In this document: positions 10,634-19,649 of the stretch, piece by piece | Numbering within the stretch: the first letter of the stretch is position 1 | Layout of the letters: each line of letters starts with the position of its first letter | NCBI RefSeq assembly: GCF_021375795.1 | Contig: NZ_JAEIOI010000003.1 | Location: 434,001 to 498,000, forward strand | Source of the DNA: Pseudomonas anguilliseptica | GTDB taxonomy: Bacteria; Pseudomonadota; Gammaproteobacteria; Pseudomonadales; Pseudomonadaceae | Direction: 5' to 3' | DNA: 64,000 nt | The notes under the pieces: model-generated | Databases searched by the model: none | Told to the model about the DNA's origin: nothing | Seen by the model: the letters and a program-made list of their open reading frames with translations, nothing else | Program-made: the position numbers and the translations under genes

Positions 10634-12010
10634 ATGTCGGTACCCCCGCGTGCCGTTCAGCTTAACGAAGCGAACGCGTTCCTTAAGAAACATCCTGAGG
10701 TCCTGTTCGTCGACCTTCTGATCGCAGATATGAATGGTGTGGTGCGCGGCAAGCGTATCGAGCGTGCGAGCCTGCATAAGGTTTACGAACGCGGCATTAA
10801 TCTCCCGGCTTCTCTATTCGCTCTGGACATCAATGGCTCGACGGTGGAAAGCACTGGCCTGGGTCTGGATATCGGCGACGCTGACCGGGTCTGCTTTCCC
10901 ATCCCCAACACCCTGAGCAATGAGCCCTGGCAAAAGCGCCCTACTGCGCAACTGCTGATGACCATGCATGAAATGGAAGGCGAGCCGTTCTTCGCTGACC
11001 CACGGGAAGTGTTGCGCCAGGTGGTTGCGAAGTTCGACGAACTGGGCCTTACCATCTGTGCCGCCTTTGAAATCGAGTTCTACCTGATCGACCAGGCCAA
11101 CGTGAACGGCCGTCCACAACCACCGCTGTCGCCGCTGTCGGGCAAGCGCCCACAGTCGACCCAGGTGTACCTGATCGACGACCTCGACGAATACGCCGAG
11201 TGCCTGCAGGACATTCTTGAAGGGGCCAAAGAGCAGGGCATCCCGGCTGACGCCATCGTCAAGGAAAGCGCCCCGGCGCAGTTCGAAGTCAACCTGCACC
11301 ACGTCGCTGACCCGATCAAGGCCTGCGACCACGCGCTGCTGCTCAAGCGCCTGATCAAGAACATTGCCTACGACCATGAGATGGACACCACCTTCATGGC
11401 CAAGCCGTACCCCAACCAGGCGGGTAACGGACTGCACGTGCACATCTCGATCCTCGACAAGCAGGGCAACAACATCTTCGCCTGCGATGACCCGGAGCAG
11501 AATGATGCGCTGCGCCATGCCATCGGCGGCGTCCTGGAAACCATGCCTGCGTCGATGGCCTTCCTCTGCCCGAACGTCAACTCCTACCGCCGCTTCGGTG
11601 CGCAGTACTACGTGCCGAACTCGCCGTGCTGGGGCATCGACAACCGCACCGTAGCCCTGCGCGTGCCGAATGACACCGCCGATGCCGTACGCATCGAGCA
11701 CCGGGTGGCTGGCGCTGACGCCAACCCTTACCTGCTGATGTCGGCCGTACTGGCGGGCGTGCACCATGGCCTGACCAACAAGATCGAACCTAGCGCACCA
11801 GTGGAAGGCAACTCCTACGAGCAGAACGAACAGAGCCTGCCCAACAACCTGCGTGACGCCCTGCGCGAGCTGGACGACAACGAAGTGCTGGCGCGGTATA
11901 TCGACCCGAAATACATCGACATCTTCGTCGCCTGTAAGGAGAGCGAGTTGGCCGAGTTCGAAAACTCGATTTCCGACCTCGAGTACAACTGGTACCTGCA
12001 CACGGTTTGA
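10634..12010 (+). CDS. spuI: gamma-glutamylpolyamine synthetase SpuI (PuuA-like)
   Basis: 458 residues, glutamine-synthetase family. The N-terminal domain carries DLLIADMNGVVRGKR; the catalytic domain has AAFEIEFYLID, ESAPAQFEVNLHH, FMAKPYPNQAGNGLHVH, NRTVALRVP and [10 protein letters not shown]. It glutamylates a polyamine as the first step of the gamma-glutamyl route. Together with SpuB this gives two synthetases, probably with different polyamine preferences. The start ATG has AAGGTG upstream. It is transcribed away from spuABCDEFGH, as in P. aeruginosa, and a strong terminator follows 11 bp after the stop. Confidence 0.93.
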   Translation: MSVPPRAVQLNEANAFLKKHPEVLFVDLLIADMNGVVRGKRIERASLHKVYERGINLPASLFALDINGSTVESTGLGLDIGDADRVCFPIPNTLSNEPWQKRPTAQLLMTMHEMEGEPFFADPREVLRQVVAKFDELGLTICAAFEIEFYLIDQANVNGRPQPPLSPLSGKRPQSTQVYLIDDLDEYAECLQDILEGAKEQGIPADAIVKESAPAQFEVNLHHVADPIKACDHALLLKRLIKNIAYDHEMDTTFMAKPYPNQAGNGLHVHISILDKQGNNIFACDDPEQNDALRHAIGGVLETMPASMAFLCPNVNSYRRFGAQYYVPNSPCWGIDNRTVALRVPNDTADAVRIEHRVAGADANPYLLMSAVLAGVHHGLTNKIEPSAPVEGNSYEQNEQSLPNNLRDALRELDDNEVLARYIDPKYIDIFVACKESELAEFENSISDLEYNWYLHTV

Positions 12011-12021
12011 TGCAACACCCA

Positions 12022-12048
12022 ACGCCGGCCTCTGAGCCGGCGTTTTTT
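12022..12048 (+). terminator. rho-independent terminator after spuI
   Basis: ACGCCGGC / GCCGGCGT stem with a 6-nt loop (CTCTGA), directly followed by a run of six T. It separates spuI from the following binding-protein gene, which therefore likely has its own promoter in the 127 bp before its start. Confidence 0.9.
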
Positions 12049-12175
12049 ATGGCCCTTGGCCCCGTACCCGCGCATTGCGCACACCCTGCCCGGCAATCGC
12101 CTGAACCGCGACCATGGGCAGCGTTCGACCCGGATTTTTGTTGGCACGTCATCCACTTATACCCTGGAGAACCCC

Positions 12176-13234
12176 ATGCCTCGCCTGCTTGCCTCACTGC
12201 TGCTTGCCCTGACACCGCTGCTGGCCAGTGCCGAGGAGGTGATCCGGGTCTACAACTGGAACGACTACATCGCCCCACAGGTGCTGAAGGACTTCGAGGC
12301 ACAAACCGGTATTCGCGTGGAGTACCACACCTACAGCACCGCCGAAGAGCTGCAGACGGTACTCGCCAGCGGTGAAGCCATCGACGTGGCCGTGCCGTCA
12401 CACGACACCCTGCCCACCATGATCAAGAGCGGCAGCATCCAGCCACTGGACTTCGCCCTGCTGCCCAATCGCAAGCACCTGGACAAACAACTGCTCAGCA
12501 CCCTGGTTGCCCTTGATCCCGCCAACCAGCATGCCGTGCCTTATCTGTGGGGCGCGGTGGGCCTGGCCATCAATACGCCACAGGCCGAAGCTGCCTTTGG
12601 CGGCCCACTGCCCAATAGCTGGAGTCTGCTGTTCGACGCTACCCAGAGTTCACGCCTGGCCAACTGTGGCATGAGTGTGCTTGACGCCCCCGATGAAACC
12701 CTGACCCTGCTGCTCAACTACCAGGGCCGCAGCCTGGCGCGCAGTGCGCCGAGCCGCATCGAGCGCTCCAGCCGGGTGCTGGATGGCCTGCGGCCGAACC
12801 TGCGTTACGTCGACAGTGAGCGCTATATCGAAGACCTCAACCAGGGCAAGCTGTGCGTGGCCATGGCCTGGGTCGGCGATGCCCTGGCCGCTGCGGATGC
12901 CGGCCAGCCGGTGCGTTTCGTGGTGCCGGACGAAGGCTCGATTCTGTTTATCGACAACCTGGTGATTCCCAGCAGCGCCAAGCGTGTGGACCTGGCCCAC
13001 CGCTTTATCGACTACCTGATGCAGCCTCAGGTCGCCGCCCTGATCACCGCCGAAACCCTGTACCCCAGCGGCAATGCCGACTCACGCGAGTTCCTCGACG
13101 AAGCCCTGCGCAATCAGCCAGGTCTCTACCCGGACCGCGACACCAAACGCCGCCTACACCCGCTGGAAACCCTGCCGGAAAAACACAGCGCGACCCGCGA
13201 CGCCGTGTGGACGCGTTTTCGGGATGGCAGTTGA
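12176..13234 (+). CDS. periplasmic polyamine-type binding protein, orphan SBP
   Basis: 352 residues. The signal peptide is cut near ASA-EE (about residue 19). The mature start EVIRVYNWNDYI and the segments VPYLWGAVGLAIN and AVPSHDTLP show the PotF/SpuD family, but it is clearly diverged: the ligand segment reads EGSILFIDNLVIP and the tail is TRDAVWTRFRDGS rather than RSWTKIKSG. The ATG at 12176 has GGAGA upstream; the frame runs up to 12056 over the spuI leader region without domain signal. No permease or ATPase gene adjoins it, so it may feed SpuFGH with another ligand or act as a sensor partner. Confidence 0.87.
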   Translation: MPRLLASLLLALTPLLASAEEVIRVYNWNDYIAPQVLKDFEAQTGIRVEYHTYSTAEELQTVLASGEAIDVAVPSHDTLPTMIKSGSIQPLDFALLPNRKHLDKQLLSTLVALDPANQHAVPYLWGAVGLAINTPQAEAAFGGPLPNSWSLLFDATQSSRLANCGMSVLDAPDETLTLLLNYQGRSLARSAPSRIERSSRVLDGLRPNLRYVDSERYIEDLNQGKLCVAMAWVGDALAAADAGQPVRFVVPDEGSILFIDNLVIPSSAKRVDLAHRFIDYLMQPQVAALITAETLYPSGNADSREFLDEALRNQPGLYPDRDTKRRLHPLETLPEKHSATRDAVWTRFRDGS

Positions 13235-13244
13235 GTGATGGGCG

Positions 13245-13271
13245 AGGAGCCCGGATTCAATCCAGGCTCCT
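13245..13271. terminator. hairpin between convergent genes
   Basis: AGGAGCC / GGCTCCT with a 13-nt loop sits in the 63-bp gap between the orphan binding protein and the converging CYTH-CHAD gene. No T-run follows on either strand, so it is only terminator-like. Confidence 0.4.
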
Positions 13272-13297
13272 GCATCAAGCCTACAGCGCAGCAGCCG

Positions 13298-14662
13298 TTA
13301 CTTGACCAGCTGACGCCAGGCTTTCAGCGAACCGATAGCCAGCAGCTGCGCCTTGCGCGCAGCCAGCACTTCAGCATCGAGGGCCTGCTGGGCCAGCCCA
13401 GCCAGCTTGTTCAGCTCACCGTACAGACGGTCAACCTCCTCCACCTCCAGCACCTCACGGGCCAGACGCAGCCAGACCAACAAACGCTCGATACGCGGGA
13501 GCTGTTCGGCGAGGTCTTCTGGCTGCTGCTGATAACGCCGCAGCTGCAACGCCGCGCCTTCCTCGGCAATCAGCGTCGGCAGCCAGTTGCCCAGCGGTGC
13601 GGCGCCCTGACGGTTGCCACGGTTGTTGCGTTCTACCGTCCAGCTGCGCGCCAGCAACCAGCGTGACAGCATCAGCGAGAACAGCCCCCAACGATTGCCC
13701 TGCAGCTCGGCCGCGAACAGTGCCGGCGCATTCTTGCGCAGACTGTCGTTGCCCTGGCCCGCCAGCACGCGCGGGCGCCATTCCAGTAGCACGGCATCCA
13801 GCAGTTCACGCAAGGCATGGCTGCTGGCACGCGGCGCGGCCTGACCGAGGCTGCCAAGCAGCGCACGTAAACCGACCAACTGCTCCAGCCACTCAACCAG
13901 CAAACGCCAGTGGCCATTGAAACGGTACTGCTCGGCCAGCCGCTGGCTGCTGCCCAGCAGGTGCCAGGCCAGGGCCGCCACGCTGTCATCCAGGCTGATC
14001 TGTGGGGTCAGTTGCGGCGCAGGCAGACTTAGGCTGTAACTGGCCGAGTCAAACAACCGATAGCCGCGCTCGGCCTTGCTGATATCGCAAGGCATCAGCG
14101 CCAGATCAGCCGCCAGCTCGGCAGCCAACTCCAGCAACGCATCCGGCTCACCTTGACGCAGCTCCAGCTCCAGCTCGCAGATTTCCTCTTCGCCTTCACC
14201 GGCAAGCACTTTGCCCAGATCCAGCGCCGCCTCGATCACCACCTTGGCCTTACCACGACCCCAGGCGATTTCTGCCTTCTCACGGACAAAATCGGTGGTG
14301 AAGATCGGCACCAGCTGCTTCTTGTCCAACTCAGCCAGGGCCGCCGGCCAGCAGCTGTCGTCGAGTTTCTTCAGGTCCAGCTTGGCCTTGCTCAGGTACC
14401 AGTCCCACTCGTTGCGCTCGGACAGACCGGCGACGCTTTGCCCACGGGTTTTCAGGGTCTGGATAACCTGCTCGCCATCACGGCGCAGACGCAGGGCCAC
14501 TTTGGCCGCTGCCAGATCGCGCGAAGGTGTATCAAAATATTGATTGAACAGTTCGCGCTGCTCCCAACCACTCTTGTTGCGTTTCTTCAGCAACGGGTGA
14601 TCGCGCAGAGCCGCCAGGGTTTCCCGGCTGACCCGCAGTTTGATTTCGGTTTCTTTGTTCAT
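13298..14662 (-). CDS. CYTH-CHAD protein, probable inorganic triphosphatase
   Basis: 454 residues. The CYTH domain (about 1-200) starts with the diagnostic ExExK motif in ETEIKLRV and has the repeated acidic and basic tunnel strands (EEEICELELELRQGE, KVVIEAALDLG). The CHAD helical domain (about 235-454) is rich in arginine and histidine. This architecture matches YgiF-type triphosphatases; CHAD domains are known to bind polyphosphate. The ATG at 14662 places the motif at the N-terminus as usual; a TTG at 14677 is less likely. The gene diverges from a DUF47-Pit pair, so a role in polyphosphate or triphosphate metabolism fits the context. Confidence 0.87.
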   Translation of the reverse strand: MNKETEIKLRVSRETLAALRDHPLLKKRNKSGWEQRELFNQYFDTPSRDLAAAKVALRLRRDGEQVIQTLKTRGQSVAGLSERNEWDWYLSKAKLDLKKLDDSCWPAALAELDKKQLVPIFTTDFVREKAEIAWGRGKAKVVIEAALDLGKVLAGEGEEEICELELELRQGEPDALLELAAELAADLALMPCDISKAERGYRLFDSASYSLSLPAPQLTPQISLDDSVAALAWHLLGSSQRLAEQYRFNGHWRLLVEWLEQLVGLRALLGSLGQAAPRASSHALRELLDAVLLEWRPRVLAGQGNDSLRKNAPALFAAELQGNRWGLFSLMLSRWLLARSWTVERNNRGNRQGAAPLGNWLPTLIAEEGAALQLRRYQQQPEDLAEQLPRIERLLVWLRLAREVLEVEEVDRLYGELNKLAGLAQQALDAEVLAARKAQLLAIGSLKAWRQLVK

Positions 14663-14773
14663 GATGGTGGGATTCAACGCCTACTATGAAATTGTGACAG
14701 CCCAATTACCTGCGCTGGCGAGCCCGGGGAGTGATCCGTATACTTGCCGCCTTCTTAACCCAGGGTTCACCCT

Positions 14774-15451
14774 ATGCCAGCTAACCCATTTGCCAGCCTG
14801 TTCGGCCGCTCACCCATTGGGCCGATGCAGAAGCATTTCGCCAAAGCTCACGAGTGCGCAGCGAATCTGGTGCCCTTCTTCGAAGCCGTGATGGTGGAAG
14901 ACTGGGCCAAGGTGGAACAGATACAACAGGAAATGGCGAGCCTGGAGCACGAGGCCGACAAGCTCAAGAAAAGCGTGCGCCTGCACCTGCCCAAGAGCCT
15001 GTTTCTGCCTGTACCGCGCTCGGATCTGCTAGAGCTGCTGAGTGTACAGGACAAAGTTGCCAACCGCGCCAAGGACATCGCCGGGCTTATGCTCGGCCGT
15101 GAAATGGCCATTCCGCAGGCCCTGCAGCCACTGATTCGCACCTTTGTACAACGCACCGTGGATGCCAGCGCACAAGCGCTGAAAGCCATGAACGAACTCG
15201 ACGAACTGCTGGAAACCGGTTTTGGTGGCCGCGAGGCAGTACTGGTTGAATCCATGGTCATGGAGCTCGAACAGATCGAGCGCGACACCGACAAAATACA
15301 AATCGAAGTGCGTCGTGCACTGTTCAAACTGGAGAAGGACCTTCCTCCTGTCGATGTGATGTTCCTCTACAAGATCATCGAATGGATCGGCGACGTAGCC
15401 GACCGCGCCGAACGTGTCGGCAACCGACTGGAACAACTGCTGGCGCGCTAA
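14774..15451 (+). CDS. DUF47 (PhoU-like) phosphate transport accessory protein
   Basis: 225 residues, almost entirely helical and charged, without membrane segments. It belongs to the DUF47 family, whose members resemble PhoU and usually precede a Pit transporter. Acidic PhoU-like patches are seen (EHEADKLKK, EQIERDTDKIQIEVRR). It probably controls or partners the Pit permease encoded 39 bp downstream on the same strand, in the cytosol at the inner membrane. Confidence 0.9.
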   Translation: MPANPFASLFGRSPIGPMQKHFAKAHECAANLVPFFEAVMVEDWAKVEQIQQEMASLEHEADKLKKSVRLHLPKSLFLPVPRSDLLELLSVQDKVANRAKDIAGLMLGREMAIPQALQPLIRTFVQRTVDASAQALKAMNELDELLETGFGGREAVLVESMVMELEQIERDTDKIQIEVRRALFKLEKDLPPVDVMFLYKIIEWIGDVADRAERVGNRLEQLLAR

Positions 15452-15490
15452 GCGCCAGTGTCCTTTCTGGAATCTACGGATTAATTATTT

Positions 15491-16756
15491 ATGTCTCTGA
15501 TCGCGGACTACGGCCTCGTATTGCTGCTGCTTGCCTGTCTCTTTGGCTTTTTCATGGCCTGGGGCGTGGGTGCCAACGATGTCGCCAACGCCATGGGCAC
15601 CTCGGTGGGCTCCAAGGCCCTGACCATCAAACAGGCGATCCTGATCGCCATGGTCTTCGAATTCTGCGGAGCCTACCTGGCCGGCGGCGAAGTCACCGAA
15701 ACCATCAAGAGCGGTATCGTCGATGCCAACTTGATCAGCCCCGAGCTGATGGTGCTGGGCATGATGTCGGCGCTGCTGGCAGCCGGCACCTGGCTAATGA
15801 TCGCTTCCACCCGCGGCTGGCCGGTGTCCACCACGCACTCCATCGTCGGCGCCGTGATCGGCTTTGCCGCCGTCGGGGTTTCGGTTGATGCCGTGCACTG
15901 GAGCGGCGTTGGCCCAATCGTCGCGAGCTGGGTGGTCACTCCAATGCTGGCCGGGATCATCTCTTTCTGCCTGTTCACCAGCGTGCAGAAACTGATCATC
16001 GACACCGACAATCCATTCAAGAACGCCAAGCGTTTTGTGCCGATGTACATGTTCATCACCGGTTTCATGATCTCCCTGATGACCATGACCAAGGGCCTCA
16101 AGCATGTCGGGCTGAACCTCAGCCAAGGCGAAGGTTTCCTGCTTTCGGTGGGTATCGGCGTGGCCGTCATGCTGCTCGGTATCGCCCTGCTTAGCCGCGT
16201 GCATGTCGACGAGGAAGCCGACAAGGCCTTCCACTTCTCCAGCGTGGAGAAGGTGTTTGCCATCCTGATGATCTTCACCGCCTGTGCCATGGCCTTCGCC
16301 CACGGTTCCAACGATGTGGCCAACGCTGTCGGCCCGTTGGCTGCGATTGTCGAGGTGATCCAGTCAGGCGGTGACATCGCTGTGGGCGCCAAGGCCACCG
16401 TGCCGGGCTGGATTTTGCTGCTGGGTGCCATCGGCATCGTCGTCGGCCTGGCCACCTACGGTTACAAGGTGATCGCCACCATCGGCAAGGAAATCACCGA
16501 ACTGACCCCTAGCCGTGGCTTTGCCGCCGAACTGGCTGCCGCCACCACCGTGGTCAGCGCCTCCGGCCTGGGACTGCCGGTGTCCACCACGCACACCCTG
16601 GTCGGCGCGATTCTCGGCGTCGGCCTGGCACGCGGCATCGGCGCGCTGAACCTGGGCATGATCGGCAAGATCTTCCTGTCCTGGATCGTCACCCTGCCTG
16701 TGGGCGCGGTGCTGTCGATCATCTTCTTCTTGACCCTGCGCGGCATCTTCACCTGA
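15491..16756 (+). CDS. Pit-family inorganic phosphate transporter
   Basis: 421 residues with about ten to eleven membrane segments arranged as two inverted halves. Each half carries the PiT signature: GANDVANAMGTSVGSKALT near the N-terminus and HGSNDVANAVGPLAA in the second half, and the matching VSTTHSIVGA and VSTTHTLVGA motifs. It imports metal-phosphate complexes with protons. Downstream of DUF47 in an apparent two-gene operon; a GC-rich hairpin follows. The usual name pitA is not assigned because several Pit paralogues exist in the genus. Confidence 0.93.
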   Translation: MSLIADYGLVLLLLACLFGFFMAWGVGANDVANAMGTSVGSKALTIKQAILIAMVFEFCGAYLAGGEVTETIKSGIVDANLISPELMVLGMMSALLAAGTWLMIASTRGWPVSTTHSIVGAVIGFAAVGVSVDAVHWSGVGPIVASWVVTPMLAGIISFCLFTSVQKLIIDTDNPFKNAKRFVPMYMFITGFMISLMTMTKGLKHVGLNLSQGEGFLLSVGIGVAVMLLGIALLSRVHVDEEADKAFHFSSVEKVFAILMIFTACAMAFAHGSNDVANAVGPLAAIVEVIQSGGDIAVGAKATVPGWILLLGAIGIVVGLATYGYKVIATIGKEITELTPSRGFAAELAAATTVVSASGLGLPVSTTHTLVGAILGVGLARGIGALNLGMIGKIFLSWIVTLPVGAVLSIIFFLTLRGIFT

Positions 16757-16766
16757 TCCCCGGTGC

Positions 16767-16795
16767 AGGCGTGCCGACCTGACGGCGGCACGCCT
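16767..16795 (+). terminator. hairpin after the Pit gene
   Basis: Perfect 10-bp arms AGGCGTGCCG / CGGCACGCCT with a 9-nt loop begin 11 bp after the stop codon. No T-tract follows, so termination efficiency is uncertain. Confidence 0.5.
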
Positions 16796-16855
16796 GGCGG
16801 TTCCCTGATCCGCTGCGATGCCTCTATGATGGGCCATCGCCTGCGGAGACCGCCG

Positions 16856-18001
16856 ATGCCACTGCCTTCTTTCAAAGACCAATTCGCGGCACTGATCGCA
16901 GCTCCTTCCGTGAGCTGCACCCAGCCGCACTGGGACCAGTCCAACCGCGCAGTCATCGAGCTGCTGTCGAGCTGGCTCGGCGACCTCGGTTTCGCCTGCG
17001 AAACGCAGGAAGTTTCCCCCGGCAAATTCAACCTGCTCGCCAGCTACGGCAGCGGCCCCGGCGGCCTGGTGCTGGCAGGGCACAGTGACACCGTGCCGTT
17101 CGACGCCGCGCTGTGGCAGACCGATCCGCTGAAACTCACCGAAGTCGATGGCCGCTGGGTCGGTCTCGGCAGCTGCGACATGAAGGGTTTCTTTGCCCTG
17201 ATCATCGAAGCCGTACAGCCGCTGCTGGAGCAGCGCTTCCAGCAACCGCTGCTGATCCTCGCCACCTGTGATGAAGAAAGCTCGATGTCCGGCGCCCGCG
17301 CCCTGGCCGATGCCGGCCGACCACTGGGCCGGGCTGCAGTGATCGGCGAGCCGACCGGTCTCAAGCCGATCCGCCTGCACAAGGGCGTGATGATGGAGCG
17401 CATCGATATTCTCGGGCAGAGCGGCCACTCCTCCGATCCGCGTCTGGGCCACAGCGCCCTGGAAGCCATGCAAGACGCGATGGTGGAACTGCGCGGCCTG
17501 CGCGCGCAGTGGCAGCGCGAATTCAACAACCCGCAGTTCAGCGTGCCGCAACCGACCCTGAATTTCGGCTGCATCCACGGCGGCGACAACCCCAACCGCA
17601 TCTGTGGCCAGTGCTCGCTGGAATTCGACCTGCGCCCGCTTCCCGGCATGCAACCGGAAGCACTGCGCGCAGCCATTCGGCAGAAACTGCAACCGCTAGC
17701 CGAGCAGCATCAGGTAAAAATCGACTTCGCCCCACTGTTCCCCAGCGTGCCGCCATTCGAGCAGGCCGCCGATGCCGAACTGGTGCGCCTGGCCGAACGC
17801 CTTACCGGGCATACGGCCGCCGCAGTGGCATTTGGCACCGAAGCGCCTTATCTTCAGCAGCTCGGCTGCGAAACCCTGGTGCTCGGCCCCGGTGATATCG
17901 ACTGCGCCCACCAGCCCGGCGAATACCTGGATATGTCACGTTTGCAGCCTACAGTGCGTCTGCTGCAGCAACTGATCGAACATTACTGCCTGAAAACCTG
18001 A
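16856..18001 (+). CDS. argE: acetylornithine deacetylase ArgE
   Basis: 381 residues, M20 metallopeptidase family. The di-zinc site is visible: LAGHSDTVPF (His76, catalytic Asp78), SCDMKGFF (Asp108), ATCDEESS (Glu140-Glu141) and the late histidine in IDCAHQPGEYL. It hydrolyses N-acetylornithine to ornithine and acetate in the cytosol. The ATG at 16856 follows GGAGA; the frame extends upstream to 16763 without family similarity. argA follows after a 277-bp gap filled largely by a repeat element. Pseudomonads also recycle acetyl groups through ArgJ, so this may be a secondary route. Confidence 0.92.
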   Translation: MPLPSFKDQFAALIAAPSVSCTQPHWDQSNRAVIELLSSWLGDLGFACETQEVSPGKFNLLASYGSGPGGLVLAGHSDTVPFDAALWQTDPLKLTEVDGRWVGLGSCDMKGFFALIIEAVQPLLEQRFQQPLLILATCDEESSMSGARALADAGRPLGRAAVIGEPTGLKPIRLHKGVMMERIDILGQSGHSSDPRLGHSALEAMQDAMVELRGLRAQWQREFNNPQFSVPQPTLNFGCIHGGDNPNRICGQCSLEFDLRPLPGMQPEALRAAIRQKLQPLAEQHQVKIDFAPLFPSVPPFEQAADAELVRLAERLTGHTAAAVAFGTEAPYLQQLGCETLVLGPGDIDCAHQPGEYLDMSRLQPTVRLLQQLIEHYCLKT

Positions 18002-18141
18002 GAACCTGTTTACGATCTGCTGCGCGTCGGCCCTGCTGCGTTAAAAACAGGCTCGGAATGCTCATGTACAACTCGTACACTCCGCTTCCTCGCCTTTTTT
18101 TGCCTTGCATGGCTCTAGCTCGCAATATCGTAAATAGGTTC
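18002..18141. repeat. 140-bp inverted-repeat element A (argE-argA gap)
   Basis: Ends GAACCTGTTTACGAT and ATCGTAAATAGGTTC are inverted repeats with one mismatch in 15. No coding capacity. Read on the minus strand, positions 18087-18057 hold the core AAGCGGAGT, inner stem GTAC/GTAC, then ATGAGCATT, flanked by GGAA/TTCC. The same core with different stem bases occurs at 25396-25427 and 52616-52645. It is a MITE-like or structured dispersed repeat in place of most of the argE-argA spacer. Confidence 0.75.
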
Positions 18142-18278
18142 CGATGCAAGATTGATGATCCGGAGGAGAGAACGCGTGAAGCTGCCCCAACTGCGACGAT
18201 AAAACCGCTCCTGGCTGCCTCGTCTGGCGCGCCCGCGCCACTCCATGCGTTCCGTATTCGACACAGGTTTTTCAAGCA

Positions 18279-19577
18279 ATGCACGACCACGTCAATTGGC
18301 TCCGCCACGCTTCGCCCTATATCAATGCTCACCGTGACTGCACCTTTGTGGTGATGCTTCCGGGCGAGGGCGTTGCTCACCCGAATTTCGGCAATATCGT
18401 TCACGACCTGGTGCTGCTGCACAGCCTCGGCGTGCGCCTGGTGCTGGTGCATGGCTCGCGCCCGCAGATCGAAGCGCGCCTGGCCAACAACGGCCTGACA
18501 CCGCGCTTTCACCGTGACCTGCGGATCACCGACAGTCCGACCCTGGAATGTGTGATCGACGCCGTTGGCCAGCTGCGCATTGCCATCGAAGCACGCCTGT
18601 CGATGGACATGGCTCGCTCACCGATGCAGGGCTCGCGTCTGCGCATCACCAGCGGCAACTTTGTCACCGCACGGCCGATTGGCGTGGTCGACGGCGTTGA
18701 CTACCACCACACCGGTGAAGTGCGGCGCATCGACCGCAAGGGCATCAACCGCCAGCTGGATGAGCGCAGCATCGTGCTGCTGTCGCCGTTGGGCTATTCA
18801 CCCACCGGGGAGATCTTCAACCTGGCCTGCGAGGACGTCGCCACCCGCGCCGCCATTGACCTCGACGCCGACAAGCTGCTGCTGTTCGGCGCTGAATGCG
18901 GCCTGCTCGACGAGGCTGGCAAGCTGGTGCGCGAGCTGCGCCCACAGCAAGTGCCGGCGCACCTGCAACGCCTGGGCAGCAGCTACCAGGCGGAGCTGCT
19001 GGATGCCGCCGCCGAGGCCTGCAAGGCCGGAGTAAGGCGCAGCCATATCGTCAGTTATGCGGAAGATGGCGCACTGCTCAGCGAGCTGTTCACCCGCACC
19101 GGCAACGGCACCCTGGTGGCCCAGGAGCAGTTCGAATCGCTACGCGAGGCGACCATTGAGGATGTCGGCGGGCTAATCGAACTGATCACCCCGCTGGAAG
19201 ACCAGGGCATTCTGGTGCGCCGCTCACGCGAGGTTCTGGAGCGCGAAATCGAACAGTTCAGCATCGTCGAGCGCGAAGGGTTGATCATCGCCTGCGCCGC
19301 GCTGTACCAGATTGCCGACTCGGATTTCGGCGAACTGGCCTGCCTGGCGGTCAACCCGGCCTACCGTCACGGTGGCCGTGGCGACGAGCTGCTCGAACGC
19401 ATCGAAGAACGCGCCCGCGCCCAGGGTCTGAAAACCTTGTTCGTGCTTACCACGCGCACTGCCCACTGGTTCCGCGAACGCGGCTTCGAGCCCAGCAGCG
19501 TTGACCGCCTGCCGGCTGCGCGCGCCTCGCTGTACAACTACCAGCGCAACTCGCAGGTGTTTGAAAAGGCGCTGTGA
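18279..19577 (+). CDS. argA: N-acetylglutamate synthase ArgA
   Basis: 432 residues, the two-domain ArgA. An N-terminal amino-acid-kinase-like domain (about 1-280; LVLVHGSRPQIEARL) binds the feedback inhibitor arginine, and a C-terminal GNAT acetyltransferase domain (about 290-432; ACLAVNPAYRHGGRGDELL, the acetyl-CoA loop) catalyses acetylation of glutamate, the first step of arginine synthesis. The start at 18279 (MHDHVNWLRHASPYI) matches family N-termini. A REP pair follows the stop by 10 bp. Confidence 0.95.
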   Translation: MHDHVNWLRHASPYINAHRDCTFVVMLPGEGVAHPNFGNIVHDLVLLHSLGVRLVLVHGSRPQIEARLANNGLTPRFHRDLRITDSPTLECVIDAVGQLRIAIEARLSMDMARSPMQGSRLRITSGNFVTARPIGVVDGVDYHHTGEVRRIDRKGINRQLDERSIVLLSPLGYSPTGEIFNLACEDVATRAAIDLDADKLLLFGAECGLLDEAGKLVRELRPQQVPAHLQRLGSSYQAELLDAAAEACKAGVRRSHIVSYAEDGALLSELFTRTGNGTLVAQEQFESLREATIEDVGGLIELITPLEDQGILVRRSREVLEREIEQFSIVEREGLIIACAALYQIADSDFGELACLAVNPAYRHGGRGDELLERIEERARAQGLKTLFVLTTRTAHWFRERGFEPSSVDRLPAARASLYNYQRNSQVFEKAL

Positions 19578-19587
19578 ATCCAGCGGT

Positions 19588-19649
19588 TGTAGGAGCGGGC
19601 TTGCCCGCGATCAGCGGTGTCCGCCATCGCGGCCAAGACCGCTCCTACA
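19588..19649. repeat. REP pair (REPIN-like), Pseudomonas type
   Basis: Two inverted copies of the common Pseudomonas REP: TGTAGGAGCGGGCTTGCCCG on the plus strand and its partner CGGCCAAGACCGCTCCTACA facing it. It sits between convergent argA and the TetR gene. The right end contributes the TAG stop codon (19645-19647) of the TetR gene. Confidence 0.92.
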
